Shown here: one piece after another, positions 1 through 8,970 of the stretch
Layout: the number at the start of each line of letters is the position of its first letter
How positions within the stretch are numbered: the first letter of the stretch is position 1
Source of the DNA: Sphingomonas sp. Leaf10
GTDB taxonomy: Bacteria; Pseudomonadota; Alphaproteobacteria; Sphingomonadales; Sphingomonadaceae
Length of the DNA stretch: 47,097 nt
Direction: 5' to 3'
Assembly: GCF_001421245.1 (NCBI RefSeq)
Contig: NZ_LMKE01000013.1
Coordinates: 252,110-299,206 of the forward strand
Notes under the pieces: model-generated
What the model was told of the DNA's origin: nothing
The model's database searches: none
The model's input: only the letters and a program-made list of their open reading frames with translations
Made by a program: the position numbers and the translations under genes

Positions 1-4
1 TCCC

Positions 5-28
5 CCTCCCCAAGCAAGCTTGGGGAGG
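5..28. repeat. GC-rich hairpin downstream of yebC
   Basis: The arms at 5-15 and 18-28 pair perfectly over 11 bp around a two-base loop. It lies just past the yebC stop, so it could end that transcript. No T-run follows on the minus strand, so it may instead be one of the intergenic CCTCCCC/GGGGAGG hairpins seen elsewhere in this window. Confidence 0.5.
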
Positions 29-36
29 AATTAAAC

Positions 37-780
37 TCAACCCAGCTTCTCCATGACCTCGTCGGATACTTCGTAATTGCCCCATACGGTCTGGACGTCG
101 TCGTCATCGTCGAGTGCGTCGAGCAGCTTGAACAGCGTCGCCGCATCGTCTTCGCCAACCGACACCATCGTCTGCGGCCGCCATGCGAGCTTGGCACCTT
201 CCGCCTCGCCCAGCACCGGCTCCAGCGCCTTGGCGACTTCGTGCAGGTCGCCCTGCGCAGTCCAGATTTCGTGGCCGTCCTCGCTCGACGTCACGTCCTC
301 GGCCCCAGCTTCCAGCGCCGCTTCGAACACCTTCTCGGAATCGCCCGCCTTGGCGGGATAGTTGATCAGACCGACCCGGTCGAACCCGTGGCTGACCGAT
401 CCGGCCGTGCCCAGGTTGCCGCCATTCTTCGACACGGCGGTGCGCACGTTGGTCGCGGTGCGGTTGCGGTTGTCGGACAGCGCTTCGATGATGAGCGAGA
501 CCCCCGCCGGGCCAAAGCCTTCGTAGCGGATTTCCTCGTAATTCTCCATGTCGCCCTTCGACGCCTTGTCGACCGCGCGCTGGATATTGTCCTTGGGCAT
601 CGACTGCGCCTTGGCGGCGTTGATCGCCGCGCGCAGGCGCGGGTTCATGTCGGGATCGGGCAGGCCCATCTTCGCTGCGACGGTGATTTCGCGGCTGAGC
701 TTGGAAAACATGCCCGACCGCTTCTTATCCTGCGCACCCTTGCGGTGCATGATGTTCTTGAATTTGCTATGGCCTGCCAT
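37..780 (-). CDS. yebC: YebC/PmpR family protein
   Basis: This is a 247-residue cytoplasmic protein of the YebC/PmpR (TACO1-like) family. The N-terminus [20 protein letters not shown] is the family signature, followed by the conserved [13 protein letters not shown] stretch near residues 60-75 and the [20 protein letters not shown] block near residues 84-103. Length is typical. Family members were described as DNA-binding regulators; more recent work links the family to translation of difficult sequences, so the exact role here is open. The acidic run of about five aspartates near residue 224 is family-like. It is the last gene of a co-directional group with the DUF1003, gapR and DUF1244 genes. 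In many bacteria ruvC follows yebC; here the window ends first. Confidence 0.95.
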   Translation of the reverse strand: MAGHSKFKNIMHRKGAQDKKRSGMFSKLSREITVAAKMGLPDPDMNPRLRAAINAAKAQSMPKDNIQRAVDKASKGDMENYEEIRYEGFGPAGVSLIIEALSDNRNRTATNVRTAVSKNGGNLGTAGSVSHGFDRVGLINYPAKAGDSEKVFEAALEAGAEDVTSSEDGHEIWTAQGDLHEVAKALEPVLGEAEGAKLAWRPQTMVSVGEDDAATLFKLLDALDDDDDVQTVWGNYEVSDEVMEKLG

Positions 781-808
781 CGGTGCCTCTTTAGGTTCCT
801 GCCCGCTC

Positions 809-1342
809 TTAGGCGGTAGGCGCGGTTCGCGCCAGCGCGTCGATCTTCGCCTCCAGCGCCGCCAGCCGGTCGATCACGTCGGTGTCGAGCTTGGCATGCA
901 GCGCGAGGATATCGATCTCTGCCCGCAAATTGGTTTCATAGTCCAGCCGCGCCGCCAGCCGATCCTTTTCCGACTGCCGGTTCTGGCTCATCATGATGAC
1001 CGGCGCCTGGATCGCGGCCAGCGTCGACAGCATCAGATTCAGGAAGATGTAGGGGTACGGATCGAACGCCAGTCCGAAATGCGACAGTATATCGGAGTTG
1101 AGCAGCATCCAGCCGAGCAACACCGCCGTGAAGGCGATGATGAACCCCCACGACCCGCCGACCGCCGCGACGCGGTCCGCCAGCCGGTCGCCGAAGGTCG
1201 AGCGCAGGTCCGATTCGTCGGCAGCATCGCGCGAGATCGGCGCGCCGCGTTCGATCGCGGACAGGACATGCGCTTCCTCCTCGCCATGCGGATCGCCATG
1301 CCCTTTCAGCAGGCGCGTCGCGAAGTGAAAGACACTGGCCAT
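809..1342 (-). CDS. DUF1003 membrane protein
   Basis: The 177-residue product matches the DUF1003 family. It has a soluble N-terminal third, a hydrophobic segment around residues 65-83 ([18 protein letters not shown]), a second around 95-115, and then the conserved [16 protein letters not shown] motif and a helical C-terminal tail. Two inner-membrane helices with cytoplasmic ends are the likely topology. No enzymatic motif is visible, and the family's biochemical function is not established. It sits 28 bp upstream of yebC and 24 bp downstream of gapR on the same strand, so cotranscription is possible. Confidence 0.88.
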   Translation of the reverse strand: MASVFHFATRLLKGHGDPHGEEEAHVLSAIERGAPISRDAADESDLRSTFGDRLADRVAAVGGSWGFIIAFTAVLLGWMLLNSDILSHFGLAFDPYPYIFLNLMLSTLAAIQAPVIMMSQNRQSEKDRLAARLDYETNLRAEIDILALHAKLDTDVIDRLAALEAKIDALARTAPTA

Positions 1343-1366
1343 GTCCCTGCCCCCTTCGATCGGTGA

Positions 1367-1603
1367 TTAGATACCGAGTGCCTGCTTGTAGGTTTCGAGC
1401 AGCATGTCCGCTTCGTCGCGGTGATGCTTTTCCATCCGGCGCAGGCTGATGATCTTGCGCATCGTCTTCACGTCGAATCCGGTCGATTTGGCTTCGGCAT
1501 AGACGTCCTTGATGTCGTCACTGATGCCCTTCTTCTCTTCTTCCAGCCGCTCGATACGCTCGATCAGCAGGCGGAGTTGTTCCGCCGAAACATTGTCGGT
1601 CAT
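1367..1603 (-). CDS. gapR: GapR family DNA-binding protein (DUF2312)
   Basis: This 78-residue protein belongs to the DUF2312/GapR family, nucleoid-associated proteins known from Caulobacter to bind AT-rich or overtwisted DNA and support replication and segregation. The body shows the hallmark [18 protein letters not shown] coiled-coil helix, then [20 protein letters not shown] and the [10 protein letters not shown] segment. The ATG at 1603 is preferred over the in-frame ATG at 1621 because GAGGA lies five bases before it and because it gives the usual MTDN-type start. It lies between the DUF1244 gene and the DUF1003 gene. Confidence 0.93.
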   Translation of the reverse strand: MTDNVSAEQLRLLIERIERLEEEKKGISDDIKDVYAEAKSTGFDVKTMRKIISLRRMEKHHRDEADMLLETYKQALGI

Positions 1604-1672
1604 GCAGTCCTCGGAATTCATATGAATAGGGAACGGGCGCGCCTAGCCGATCCGCGCGCGCGCCTCAACCGA

Positions 1673-2038
1673 TCAACGCGGTTCGGTGATCGCCGGCGGG
1701 TCGCTGGCCGGGAAACTGTCCTCCAGCGCTTCGTCGAGCGCGTCGTCGGTGCGGTTCTTTGCGACGCTCGCTTCCATCTTCGCGATCTGTTCGGGGGTGG
1801 CGGGAAGCTGGTGCGTCGCCTTCCACTGGGCATAGGGCATGCCGTACACCGCCTCGCGTCCGGCTTCCTTCGACACGCCGGCCGCCTCGCCCAGCCAGTC
1901 GCCCAGGCAGTTTCGGCAGAATCCGGCGAGGCCCATCAGGTCGACATTCTGCGCATCGGTGCGATGTTGCAAATGGCGGACCAGCCGGCGGAACGCGGCG
2001 GCCTGAGCCTGCTCGCTGATTGAATCGATTGTTGCCAT
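1673..2038 (-). CDS. DUF1244 protein with SFPASDPP tail
   Basis: The 121-residue product carries a DUF1244 domain over about residues 8-80, with the family motif FRRLVRHLQHRTDAQNVDLM followed by LAGFCRNCL. The two close cysteines suggest possible metal binding, though this is inference. After the domain comes a linker and an acidic tail containing DEALEDSFPASDPP, a short motif that ends many small proteobacterial proteins of unknown role. The ATG at 2038 is chosen because GGAGG lies eight bases before it. The open frame continues upstream into pyk, but that part has no family match. The gene diverges from pyk across about 70 bp. Confidence 0.85.
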   Translation of the reverse strand: MATIDSISEQAQAAAFRRLVRHLQHRTDAQNVDLMGLAGFCRNCLGDWLGEAAGVSKEAGREAVYGMPYAQWKATHQLPATPEQIAKMEASVAKNRTDDALDEALEDSFPASDPPAITEPR

Positions 2039-2051
2039 CACATCGGCCTCC

Positions 2052-2064
2052 AAGGTTGAACCTT
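2052..2064. promoter_or_regulatory. Short inverted repeat between DUF1244 gene and pyk
   Basis: AAGGTT-G-AACCTT is a perfect 6+6 inverted repeat in the divergent intergenic region. It overlaps TTGAAC, which could be a -35 element for pyk. No convincing -10 was found at the right spacing, so assignment as an operator is weak. Confidence 0.25.
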
Positions 2065-2110
2065 TACGAATAGGCTTTAGAGGCAGGCGCGCAACGCCCG
2101 GAGAGTGATT

Positions 2111-3577
2111 ATGACCAAGGCCATCAGCCCCCGTTCGCGCAAGGTCCGCGTTCTCGCCACACTCGGCCCCGCCAGCAACACACCGGAAATGATCGCCAAG
2201 CTGTTCGAGGCAGGCGCCGACGCGTTCCGGGTCAATATGAGCCATGGCGACCAGCAGTCGAAGGTCGCGGTCATCGAAGCGATTCGCGGGCTGGAGCGCC
2301 AATATGGCCGCCCTACCACGATCCTCGCCGATCTTCAGGGACCCAAGCTGCGCGTCGGCCGCTTTGCCGAGGGCCGCGTGATGCTGGAAACCGGGCAGCA
2401 CTTCACGCTCGACCGGTCGAGCGAGCCGGGTGATGCGACCCGTGTCGAACTACCGCATCAGGAAATCTTTGCCGCGATCGCGCGCGACGCGCGCCTGCTG
2501 CTCGACGACGGCAAGCTGGTGCTGCGCGTGCTCGACCATGACGACGAAAAGATCGTGACCGAAGTCGTGGTCGGCGGCGCACTGTCCAATTCGAAGGGGC
2601 TGAACGTCCCCGACGTCGTGCTGCCGATGGCGGCGCTGACGCCAAAGGATATTTCCGACCTGCATTTCGCGGTCGAACAGCGGGTCGACTGGATCGCGCT
2701 GTCGTTCGTGCAGCGGCCCGAGGATCTGGCCGAAGCGCGCAAGCTCATCCAGGGCAAGGCGGCGCTGCTCGCCAAGATCGAGAAGCCGTCGGCCGTCGCG
2801 CGGCTGGAGGAGATCGTCGAGCAGTGCGACGGCGTGATGGTCGCTCGCGGCGATCTGGGCGTCGAACTGCCGCCGCAATCGGTGCCGCCGCTGCAGAAGC
2901 GCATCGTCGAAACCGCCCGTCGCCTCGGGCGTCCGGTCGTCGTCGCGACGCAGATGCTCGAATCGATGATCGCCTCGCCTTCGCCGACCCGGGCGGAAGT
3001 GTCGGACGTCGCGACCGCCGTCTATGACGGTGCCGATGCGATCATGCTGTCGGCCGAGAGCGCGGCGGGAAGCTGGCCGGTCGAATCGGTCGCGATGATG
3101 AACGACATTTCGCACGCCGTCGAACGCGACCCGGCGCATGGCGACCGCGTCCACTTCACCGTGCTGCGTCCCGACCCCACCACCGCCGACGCACTGGCCG
3201 AAGCCGCCAAGAACATCGCCGCGACGGTCGATGCGAAGGCGATCCTGTGCTTCACCAAGTCCGGTTCGACCGCCCGTCGCATCGCGCGCGAACGTCCCGC
3301 CGTGCCGATCATGGTGCTGACGCCGCAGATCGACACCGCGCGCCGGCTGGGACTGCTCTGGGGCGTCCATGCGGTCCACACCCGTGACGTCGCCTCGTTC
3401 GAGGAGATGGTGGCCAAGGCCAAGCGTATGGTGCTGCGTCACAATATCGCCAAGGCCGGCGACCGCGTCGTGGTCTGCGCGGGCGTGCCGTTCGGGACGC
3501 CGGGGTCGACCAACGTGCTGCACGTCGTCCAGATCGTCGGCGACGAATTGAAGAACTACAAAGGCTTCGAAGCGTAA
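2111..3577 (+). CDS. pyk: Pyruvate kinase
   Basis: Pyruvate kinase catalyses ATP formation from phosphoenolpyruvate and ADP, the last step of glycolysis; the enzyme is a cytoplasmic tetramer. The 488-residue protein shows the N-terminal barrel start (KVRVLATLGPASNTPEMIAK), the substrate-loop region FRVNMSHGD, the lysine-containing signature LLAKIEKPSAVARLEEI near residues 217-233, the DGVMVARGDLGVELP metal and phosphate motif, and the MLESMI and PTRAEVSDVA helices. The C-terminal allosteric domain is present, so the length is complete. The ATG at 2111 is preferred over an in-frame GTG at 2105 because GGAGAG lies five bases before the ATG and would abut the GTG. Confidence 0.97.
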   Translation: MTKAISPRSRKVRVLATLGPASNTPEMIAKLFEAGADAFRVNMSHGDQQSKVAVIEAIRGLERQYGRPTTILADLQGPKLRVGRFAEGRVMLETGQHFTLDRSSEPGDATRVELPHQEIFAAIARDARLLLDDGKLVLRVLDHDDEKIVTEVVVGGALSNSKGLNVPDVVLPMAALTPKDISDLHFAVEQRVDWIALSFVQRPEDLAEARKLIQGKAALLAKIEKPSAVARLEEIVEQCDGVMVARGDLGVELPPQSVPPLQKRIVETARRLGRPVVVATQMLESMIASPSPTRAEVSDVATAVYDGADAIMLSAESAAGSWPVESVAMMNDISHAVERDPAHGDRVHFTVLRPDPTTADALAEAAKNIAATVDAKAILCFTKSGSTARRIARERPAVPIMVLTPQIDTARRLGLLWGVHAVHTRDVASFEEMVAKAKRMVLRHNIAKAGDRVVVCAGVPFGTPGSTNVLHVVQIVGDELKNYKGFEA

Positions 3578-3584
3578 CTCCAAG

Positions 3585-3607
3585 CTCCTCCCCGGCACGG
3601 GGAGGAG
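3585..3607. terminator. Bidirectional terminator hairpin between pyk and transglutaminase gene
   Basis: Perfect 10-bp arms (3585-3594 and 3598-3607) flank a three-base loop in the 31-bp gap between two convergent stop codons. Position and stability suggest a shared terminator. T-runs are very short on both sides, so part of the termination may be Rho-dependent. Confidence 0.6.
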
Positions 3608-3608
3608 T

Positions 3609-4394
3609 TCAGGCTTCCTCTACCCTGACATCGACGTCGAGGACTTCTTCGCCGGCGCCCATGCGCACGCCCGCAATAGGCGCTGCACCGGCAGCGTCGA
3701 GCGCGACCGCGACGCGGATATGGTCGAGGCCCGATCGCCCGCCCATCGCCGGGTCGAACGCATACCATCCGCCCGCGACATGCGCCTCCGCCCAGGCGTG
3801 CGGCGCGGCGGTACGGCGTTCGTCATCGCCCGACAGGCTGTATCCCGACACGTAGCGCGCCGGCACGCCTTGCGCCCGCGCAGCCGCGACGAAGATCTGC
3901 GCCATGTCGCGCGATGACAGCCGTTCGCCAGCCGCCGCCTCGATCGCACTTCGGATTGCCGGGGCCGGTTGCCGGTCGACCGACCAGCGACCATGGATCG
4001 CACCCGCCAGCGCGGTCATCCCCGCCAGATCGCTACCTGTCGCCAGAGCGGCGATCGCGTCGTCGGCGCCGGTCAGCGGCGTCACCCGCCGGAACAGATC
4101 GGGCGGAAACGGCTCGTCGGTCGCCTCGCTTGGGCCGTCGCTTTCGCTCAGCAGCGCTTCGCCGCTTACGGTCAGGCGCAGCGTTTCGACCGGTCCCTCG
4201 GCATAGAGCATCCGCGTCAGGTTGCCGTAACCATCGATGCTCTCACGCAACCGCGCATCGCAATCGACGTCGATCCGCCAATTGACTACCGTCTGGTGGC
4301 TGGTGTCGCCGGGAAAGAGGCGCAGCAACTGGACGATGCGCGCCTGCGGTTCGGTGAAGCGATACCGCGTTTCGTGGCTTACCGACAGCCGCAT
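3609..4394 (-). CDS. Transglutaminase-like protein with Cys-to-Ser change at the active site
   Basis: The 261-residue product has the bacterial transglutaminase-like N-terminal region (about residues 1-80, starting MRLSVSHETRYRF) and a transglutaminase core (about 145-220). The core shows the GVPARYVSGY motif, a catalytic-type histidine in PHAWAEAH (H199) and an aspartate in YAFDP (D214). Where the family reads GVCQDxAH, this protein reads LSSRDMAQ, so the expected nucleophilic cysteine is a serine (S161) and the following histidine is a glutamine. It may be a non-classical hydrolase or a binding-only subunit. The start ATG at 4394 shares one base with the stop of the alpha-E gene, which indicates translational coupling; a longer upstream open frame is a shadow of that gene. 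It is the third gene of the ATP-grasp cluster. Confidence 0.88.
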   Translation of the reverse strand: MRLSVSHETRYRFTEPQARIVQLLRLFPGDTSHQTVVNWRIDVDCDARLRESIDGYGNLTRMLYAEGPVETLRLTVSGEALLSESDGPSEATDEPFPPDLFRRVTPLTGADDAIAALATGSDLAGMTALAGAIHGRWSVDRQPAPAIRSAIEAAAGERLSSRDMAQIFVAAARAQGVPARYVSGYSLSGDDERRTAAPHAWAEAHVAGGWYAFDPAMGGRSGLDHIRVAVALDAAGAAPIAGVRMGAGEEVLDVDVRVEEA

Positions 4395-5332
4395 CAGATG
4401 AAGCGGAACTGGCGGGCGATCGCGGCGTCGAGCATCGCATTCTCCCGGATGAAGGCGGTCAGATATTCGTGCAGCCCGTTGACGATTACTTCGTGCGCGC
4501 GGGTCTTCTGCATTCGGGCCAGCCGGGCGCGGGCCATGCGGTCGGCCTCTCCCTGAAAGCCGGTTCGCTTGCCGAGCATGTTGAGCATCTCGACCGTCTC
4601 GTCGACGCACGCCGCCAGACTGCGTGGCACTTCGCCGCGCGACAACAGCAATTCGATGACGCTCGCCGGCTTCAACCCGTCGCTATACAACCAGCGATAG
4701 GCGGTGACCGCCGACACGGTCTGCAGGATCGTGGTCCATTGATCGCGGTCGATCGCACCGCCGATCCGTTCCCCTTCTGGCAGCAACAGGTGGTATTTGA
4801 CGTCGATCAGCCGCGCGGTGTTGTCGGCCCGCTCGATCGCGGCGCCCAGCTGCACGAACCACGTCGCCTCGTTCTTCATCATGCGCTGCACCGCGCCTTC
4901 GAAACCGCGTGCCTCGGCCTTGATCGCCTCGACCAGGTTGAGAATGTCCTCACCCTCTTCACCACGCGGCGAATTGAACACGATCCATGCCCGGTTGATC
5001 GCGGTCCACGCGTCGCGGGTCAGCGCGGTGCGCACCGCCTTCGCATTATTGCGCGCAGCGTCGAGGCACCACAGGATCGATCCGGGATGGCTGCGGTCGC
5101 AGGTCAGGAACCGCGCGACCGATCCTTGGCCCACCGCCTGTCCGGTCTCGGCGAAACTGTCCTCGGTATAGCTGACCGCCAGCGCGCTGGCCCAGGCCGC
5201 GTCGCCCGCCGGACGCGACGACAGTGCATCGAGCCGTACCGTCGCCTCGACCAGCCGGGCGAGAAAGTCGGCACGTTCGACATAACGGCCCAGCCAGTAG
5301 AGCGAGGCGGCGGTGCGCGACAACATCGCCAT
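4394..5332 (-). CDS. Alpha-E domain protein
   Basis: This 312-residue mostly helical protein matches the alpha-E family (COG2307), recognised by the opening MLSRTAASLYWLGRYVERAD, the NNAKAVRTALTRDAWTAINR block and the IERADNTARLIDVKYHLLLP segment with its conserved ERADN core. Family members are nearly always encoded beside a circularly permuted ATP-grasp ligase and a transglutaminase-like protein, as here, and are predicted helper or scaffold subunits in a peptide-modifying system whose product is unknown. It follows the ATP-grasp gene by one base and overlaps the next gene by one base. Confidence 0.92.
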   Translation of the reverse strand: MAMLSRTAASLYWLGRYVERADFLARLVEATVRLDALSSRPAGDAAWASALAVSYTEDSFAETGQAVGQGSVARFLTCDRSHPGSILWCLDAARNNAKAVRTALTRDAWTAINRAWIVFNSPRGEEGEDILNLVEAIKAEARGFEGAVQRMMKNEATWFVQLGAAIERADNTARLIDVKYHLLLPEGERIGGAIDRDQWTTILQTVSAVTAYRWLYSDGLKPASVIELLLSRGEVPRSLAACVDETVEMLNMLGKRTGFQGEADRMARARLARMQKTRAHEVIVNGLHEYLTAFIRENAMLDAAIARQFRFI

Positions 5333-5333
5333 G

Positions 5334-6821
5334 TCAGCGCCGTCCCTGCGACTGGGTCATGCCGCCCATCGTCTGCGTCTGTGTCTGTGCGGGCGCATCG
5401 TCCATCAGCACGAAACTGTCCTTCGTCCCGCCGCCTTGGCTGGAATTGACGACCAGCGATCCTTCCTTCAGCGCGACACGGGTCAGCCCGCCCGGCACCA
5501 CCTGCACCTTGTTCGCGCCGGTCAGCACGAACGGGCGGAAATCGACATGGCGGGGGCTCAACCCCGCATCGGTCAGCGTCGGCACGGTCGACAGCGCCAG
5601 CGTCGGCTGCGCGATATAGCGTTGCGGTTCGGCGATCAGCGCGCAGCGGAACTCCTCGATCTCCGCCTTCGACGCCGTCGGACCAACCAGCATGCCATAG
5701 CCGCCCGACCCGTCGACCAGCTTCACCACCACCTGATCGAGATGGTCGAGGACATATTTGAGCGCCTCCGGCTCGCGGCAGCGCCACGTCTCGACATTGG
5801 GTAGCAGCGGATCGGTTTCCGAGTAAAAGCGGACAATCTCCGGCATATAGCTGTAGATCGCCTTGTCATCGGCGATGCCGTTGCCCGGCGCATTGACCAG
5901 CGCGACATTGCCCGCACGATAGGCGGCGATCAGTCCTGGCACGCCCAGCAGCGAATCGGGCCGGAAGACGACGGGATCGATGAAGTCGTCGTCGATCCGG
6001 CGATAGATGACGTCGACCCGCACGCGTCCGGCGATCGTCTGCATCCACACGACATCGCCATCGACGACCAGATCGGCCGGCTCGACCAGCTCGATCCCCA
6101 TCGAGTCGGCAAGGAAGCTGTGTTCGTAATAGGCCGAATTGAAATGCCCCGGCGTAAGTACGACGCAGGTCGGATGCGCCCCCGCCCCCGGCGGCGCGAC
6201 CGATCGCATCGTTTCCAGCAGCAGGTCGGGATAGCTGTCGACCGCCGCCACGCGGAAATTGCGGAACAGTTCGGGACACAGCCGGATCATCGCCTCGCGA
6301 TTTTCCAGCATGTACGATACGCCCGACGGGGTGCGGGCATTGTCCTCCAGCACGAAGAATTCGTCCGGCCCGGTCCGCACCAGATCGATGCCACAGATAT
6401 GCGCCCACACGCCGTGGGGCGGGCGGATGCCGGCGATTTCCGGTCGGAACTGGCTGTTGCCGAAGATCAGGTCGGGCGGCAGCACCCCGGCTTTCAGGAT
6501 GCGGCGTTCGCCATAGATATCGTCGAGAAAGGCATTGATCGCCTGCGTCCGCTGGATCAGCCCCTGCGACAGGCGGGCCCATTCAGCGGCCTTGAACACG
6601 CGTGGCACGATATCGAACGGGATGATCCGTTCCGCTGCCTCGCTCTCGCCATAGACGGCGAAGGTGATGCCGAGCTGGCGAAAGGTCGCTTCTGCCGATT
6701 GCAGGCGTCGCTTCAACTCATGGGGCGGCACCTCGCGCATCCAGCGTGCCAATGCCGCAAGGTCGTCGCGCGGATTGTCCGGCCCACCCTGTCCCCAAAT
6801 TTCGTCGAACGCCTGCCCCAT
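5334..6821 (-). CDS. Circularly permuted ATP-grasp ligase-like protein
   Basis: The 495-residue product belongs to the circularly permuted type 2 ATP-grasp family (COG2308), predicted carboxylate-amine ligases. Characteristic blocks are GITFAVYGESEAAERIIPFD near residues 51-70, INAFLDDIYGERRIL near 94-108, HICGIDLVRTGPDEFFVLED near 141-160, ARTPSGVSYMLENRE near 162-176, TPGHFNSAYYEHSFLA near 224-239, and the glycine-rich VVKLVDGSGGYGM loop near 366-378. The C-terminal 25 residues are low-complexity Gln/Thr/Met-rich and probably disordered. It is the first gene of the three-gene cluster. No Anbu-type peptidase gene, which accompanies this cluster in many bacteria, is found on either side. Confidence 0.93.
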   Translation of the reverse strand: MGQAFDEIWGQGGPDNPRDDLAALARWMREVPPHELKRRLQSAEATFRQLGITFAVYGESEAAERIIPFDIVPRVFKAAEWARLSQGLIQRTQAINAFLDDIYGERRILKAGVLPPDLIFGNSQFRPEIAGIRPPHGVWAHICGIDLVRTGPDEFFVLEDNARTPSGVSYMLENREAMIRLCPELFRNFRVAAVDSYPDLLLETMRSVAPPGAGAHPTCVVLTPGHFNSAYYEHSFLADSMGIELVEPADLVVDGDVVWMQTIAGRVRVDVIYRRIDDDFIDPVVFRPDSLLGVPGLIAAYRAGNVALVNAPGNGIADDKAIYSYMPEIVRFYSETDPLLPNVETWRCREPEALKYVLDHLDQVVVKLVDGSGGYGMLVGPTASKAEIEEFRCALIAEPQRYIAQPTLALSTVPTLTDAGLSPRHVDFRPFVLTGANKVQVVPGGLTRVALKEGSLVVNSSQGGGTKDSFVLMDDAPAQTQTQTMGGMTQSQGRR

Positions 6822-6899
6822 CCGTTCTCCAACGCCGCCAGCCGGGAATTTCTCCCCATGCTGCGATGCAAAAACGACGCTGGCAAGCGGGTTCGGATC

Positions 6900-8918
6900 T
6901 CAGGAAACCAAATCGGTCAGCGTGGCGGGCGTAAGTACCTGTGGCAGCACCCGTGCATCGCCGCTGCCTGGCGCATAATAAAGATAGAGCGGCACGCCGG
7001 CGCGGTTGTGCGCCTCGATAAACCGGCCCAGCACCGGGTCGCCATCGGTCCAGTCGCCGACCAGAACCTTGACCCCGCCCTTGCCGAACGCATCGGCCAC
7101 CGCCCGGGTCTCGATCGCGGCGCGTTCGTTGACCTTGCAGGTCAGGCACCAGTCGGCGGTGAAATAGGCGAAGACCGGCTTGCCCTCGGAACGCAACGCG
7201 GCCAGTCGCGCCTCGCTGAACGGTTCGGCCCCGGCGATGCCGGTCGGCGCGGCGCCGGCGGGGGCGGCGCGCTCGACCAGCGCGGTCGTCCCGATCGCCA
7301 GCACCAGCGCCGCCAGCCCCGGCCACCATGGCCGGTCGCGCCCGCGCAACTGCCGCCGCCCGGTCCACCACAGGCCCAGCGCCGCCAGCAGCAGCGCGGC
7401 AAGCCCCATCGCCATGCCGTCGACGCCCGACTGCCGCCCCAGTATCCATGCCAGCGCCAGTGCGGTCAGGAACATGGGCACTGACAGGACTCTGCGAAAC
7501 ACGTCCATCCATGCGCCCGGCCGCGGCAGCCGGCGGCGCAGCGCGGGCACGAAACCGAGCAGCAGGAACGGCAGCGCCAACCCGAAGCCCAGCCCGGCGA
7601 ACACCGCCATCGCCGCGACCGGCGGCAGGACCAGCGCCGATCCCAGCGCCGCGCCCATGAACGGTCCGGTGCACGGCGTCGCGACGAACGCGGCCAACGC
7701 GCCGGTGGCGAACGCCCCACCCCGGCCGCTGCGCGTGCCGACTTGCGGCGTCGGCAGCTCGAACAGTCCGGCGAGGTTCAGCGCGATCGCGCCGGTCAGC
7801 ACCAGCAGCAACAGCACGACGCGCGGATCGGTCAGCTGGAACGCCCAGCCCGCCGCGACCCCCGCCGCCCGGATGACAAGCAGCACGCCGCCCAGCGCCA
7901 GGCACATCACCACCGCCCCGGCGGTGTATGCCACCCCTTCCGCCCGCGCATGCACCGCCGACTCGCCCGACCGCGCAAGGCTCAGCGCCTTCAGGCTCAG
8001 GATCGGAAATACGCAGGGCATGATGTTCAGCAGCAGCCCGCCGAGCAACGCGCCGGCAAAGGCGATCAGCGCCGCGCGCAACGGGGCCGGTTCGGCGGGT
8101 GCGGCAACGGTGCCGGGCGTGGCGCGGATTGCGAACCCTTCGCCCGGTCCGGTCGCCAGCACCCCTTCCAACACCCCCGGGCTGCCATTGCCCTTCGTCG
8201 CCACGACGATCGCGTCGCCATCGCGCTCGATGCGCTGCGGCGCGTCGTAATCCAGCGCATTCTCGGTCAGCGGGAAAAAATAAGCTTTGCCGATCGCGAC
8301 ATCCGCCGGAAATGGTACCCGCAAGCGCAACTGCTCGCCCGGCTGGAACACCGCCGGCGATCCGATCGGCTTGGGCAGGGCGCGCCGCCAGCCATCGAAC
8401 TGCGCCCGCCGCACCGGATCGATCACGCCGTCGCCGATCGTCAGGTCGGTGGTCAGCGTCGCCTTCTCCGGCACGCAGATCTCGCGGGTACAGACCAGAT
8501 AGTCGATCGCCAGCCGCACCGGCAGCTTCGTGCCCGGTGCCAACCCCGCCGGCACGCGGAGCTCGGTCAGCACCGTCCACGGCCGTTCATAGACATAGTT
8601 CATGATCCCGGCGACGGTCAGCCGTTCGGGCACCGGATAGCGCAGCTCGCCGACGCCGGCGCCTGTGGGCAGCGTCCAGTCGAGCCGGGGTTGCGTCCCA
8701 ACCGCGCCGGGATTGCGCCAATAGCCGTGCCAGCCGGCATCGGGCACCGACACCAGCGCGATCGCGACGGTCCCCCCCGCCGCCGGCGTGTCGCTTTCCG
8801 CGACCATCCGCATCTGGACATGCCGCTGCCCCGGTGTCTGCGCCACCGCCGGCAATGCGCCGAACAGCAACGCGAGGAGCAGGACGATTCGATACCATAC
8901 TATTCTTGCTGCTGTCAT
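6900..8918 (-). CDS. dsbD: DsbD/ScsB-like thiol:disulfide interchange protein
   Basis: The 672-residue inner-membrane protein would pass electrons from cytoplasmic thioredoxin to periplasmic thiol proteins. Residues 1-27 form a signal peptide ending AVA-Q. The periplasmic N-terminal domain contains YLVCTREICVPE (C143, C148). A central hydrophobic DsbD domain of about eight helices carries the two expected membrane cysteines in NIMPCVFPILSLKAL and ATPCTGPFMG. The C-terminal periplasmic thioredoxin domain has the motif TADWCLTCK (C591, C594). The architecture resembles ScsB/DsbD-like proteins more than enterobacterial DsbD. It is divergent from the alkaline phosphatase gene with only about 50 bp between starts, so the two promoters overlap or sit back to back. 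Confidence 0.92.
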   Translation of the reverse strand: MTAARIVWYRIVLLLALLFGALPAVAQTPGQRHVQMRMVAESDTPAAGGTVAIALVSVPDAGWHGYWRNPGAVGTQPRLDWTLPTGAGVGELRYPVPERLTVAGIMNYVYERPWTVLTELRVPAGLAPGTKLPVRLAIDYLVCTREICVPEKATLTTDLTIGDGVIDPVRRAQFDGWRRALPKPIGSPAVFQPGEQLRLRVPFPADVAIGKAYFFPLTENALDYDAPQRIERDGDAIVVATKGNGSPGVLEGVLATGPGEGFAIRATPGTVAAPAEPAPLRAALIAFAGALLGGLLLNIMPCVFPILSLKALSLARSGESAVHARAEGVAYTAGAVVMCLALGGVLLVIRAAGVAAGWAFQLTDPRVVLLLLVLTGAIALNLAGLFELPTPQVGTRSGRGGAFATGALAAFVATPCTGPFMGAALGSALVLPPVAAMAVFAGLGFGLALPFLLLGFVPALRRRLPRPGAWMDVFRRVLSVPMFLTALALAWILGRQSGVDGMAMGLAALLLAALGLWWTGRRQLRGRDRPWWPGLAALVLAIGTTALVERAAPAGAAPTGIAGAEPFSEARLAALRSEGKPVFAYFTADWCLTCKVNERAAIETRAVADAFGKGGVKVLVGDWTDGDPVLGRFIEAHNRAGVPLYLYYAPGSGDARVLPQVLTPATLTDLVS

Positions 8919-8970
8919 GGACGCGGAGTAGCGGAGTTCTCGGACGGATGCACCGTCCGCGGAGTACCCG

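Noticed and set aside
2105..2110. GTG at 2105 as start of pyk
   Set aside because: The ribosome binding site GGAGAG would abut or overlap it; the ATG at 2111 has proper spacing.
6120..7484. A 454-codon plus-strand frame opposite the ATP-grasp and DsbD-like genes
   Set aside because: It crosses the intergenic gap of two clearly coding minus-strand genes and shows no protein motif.
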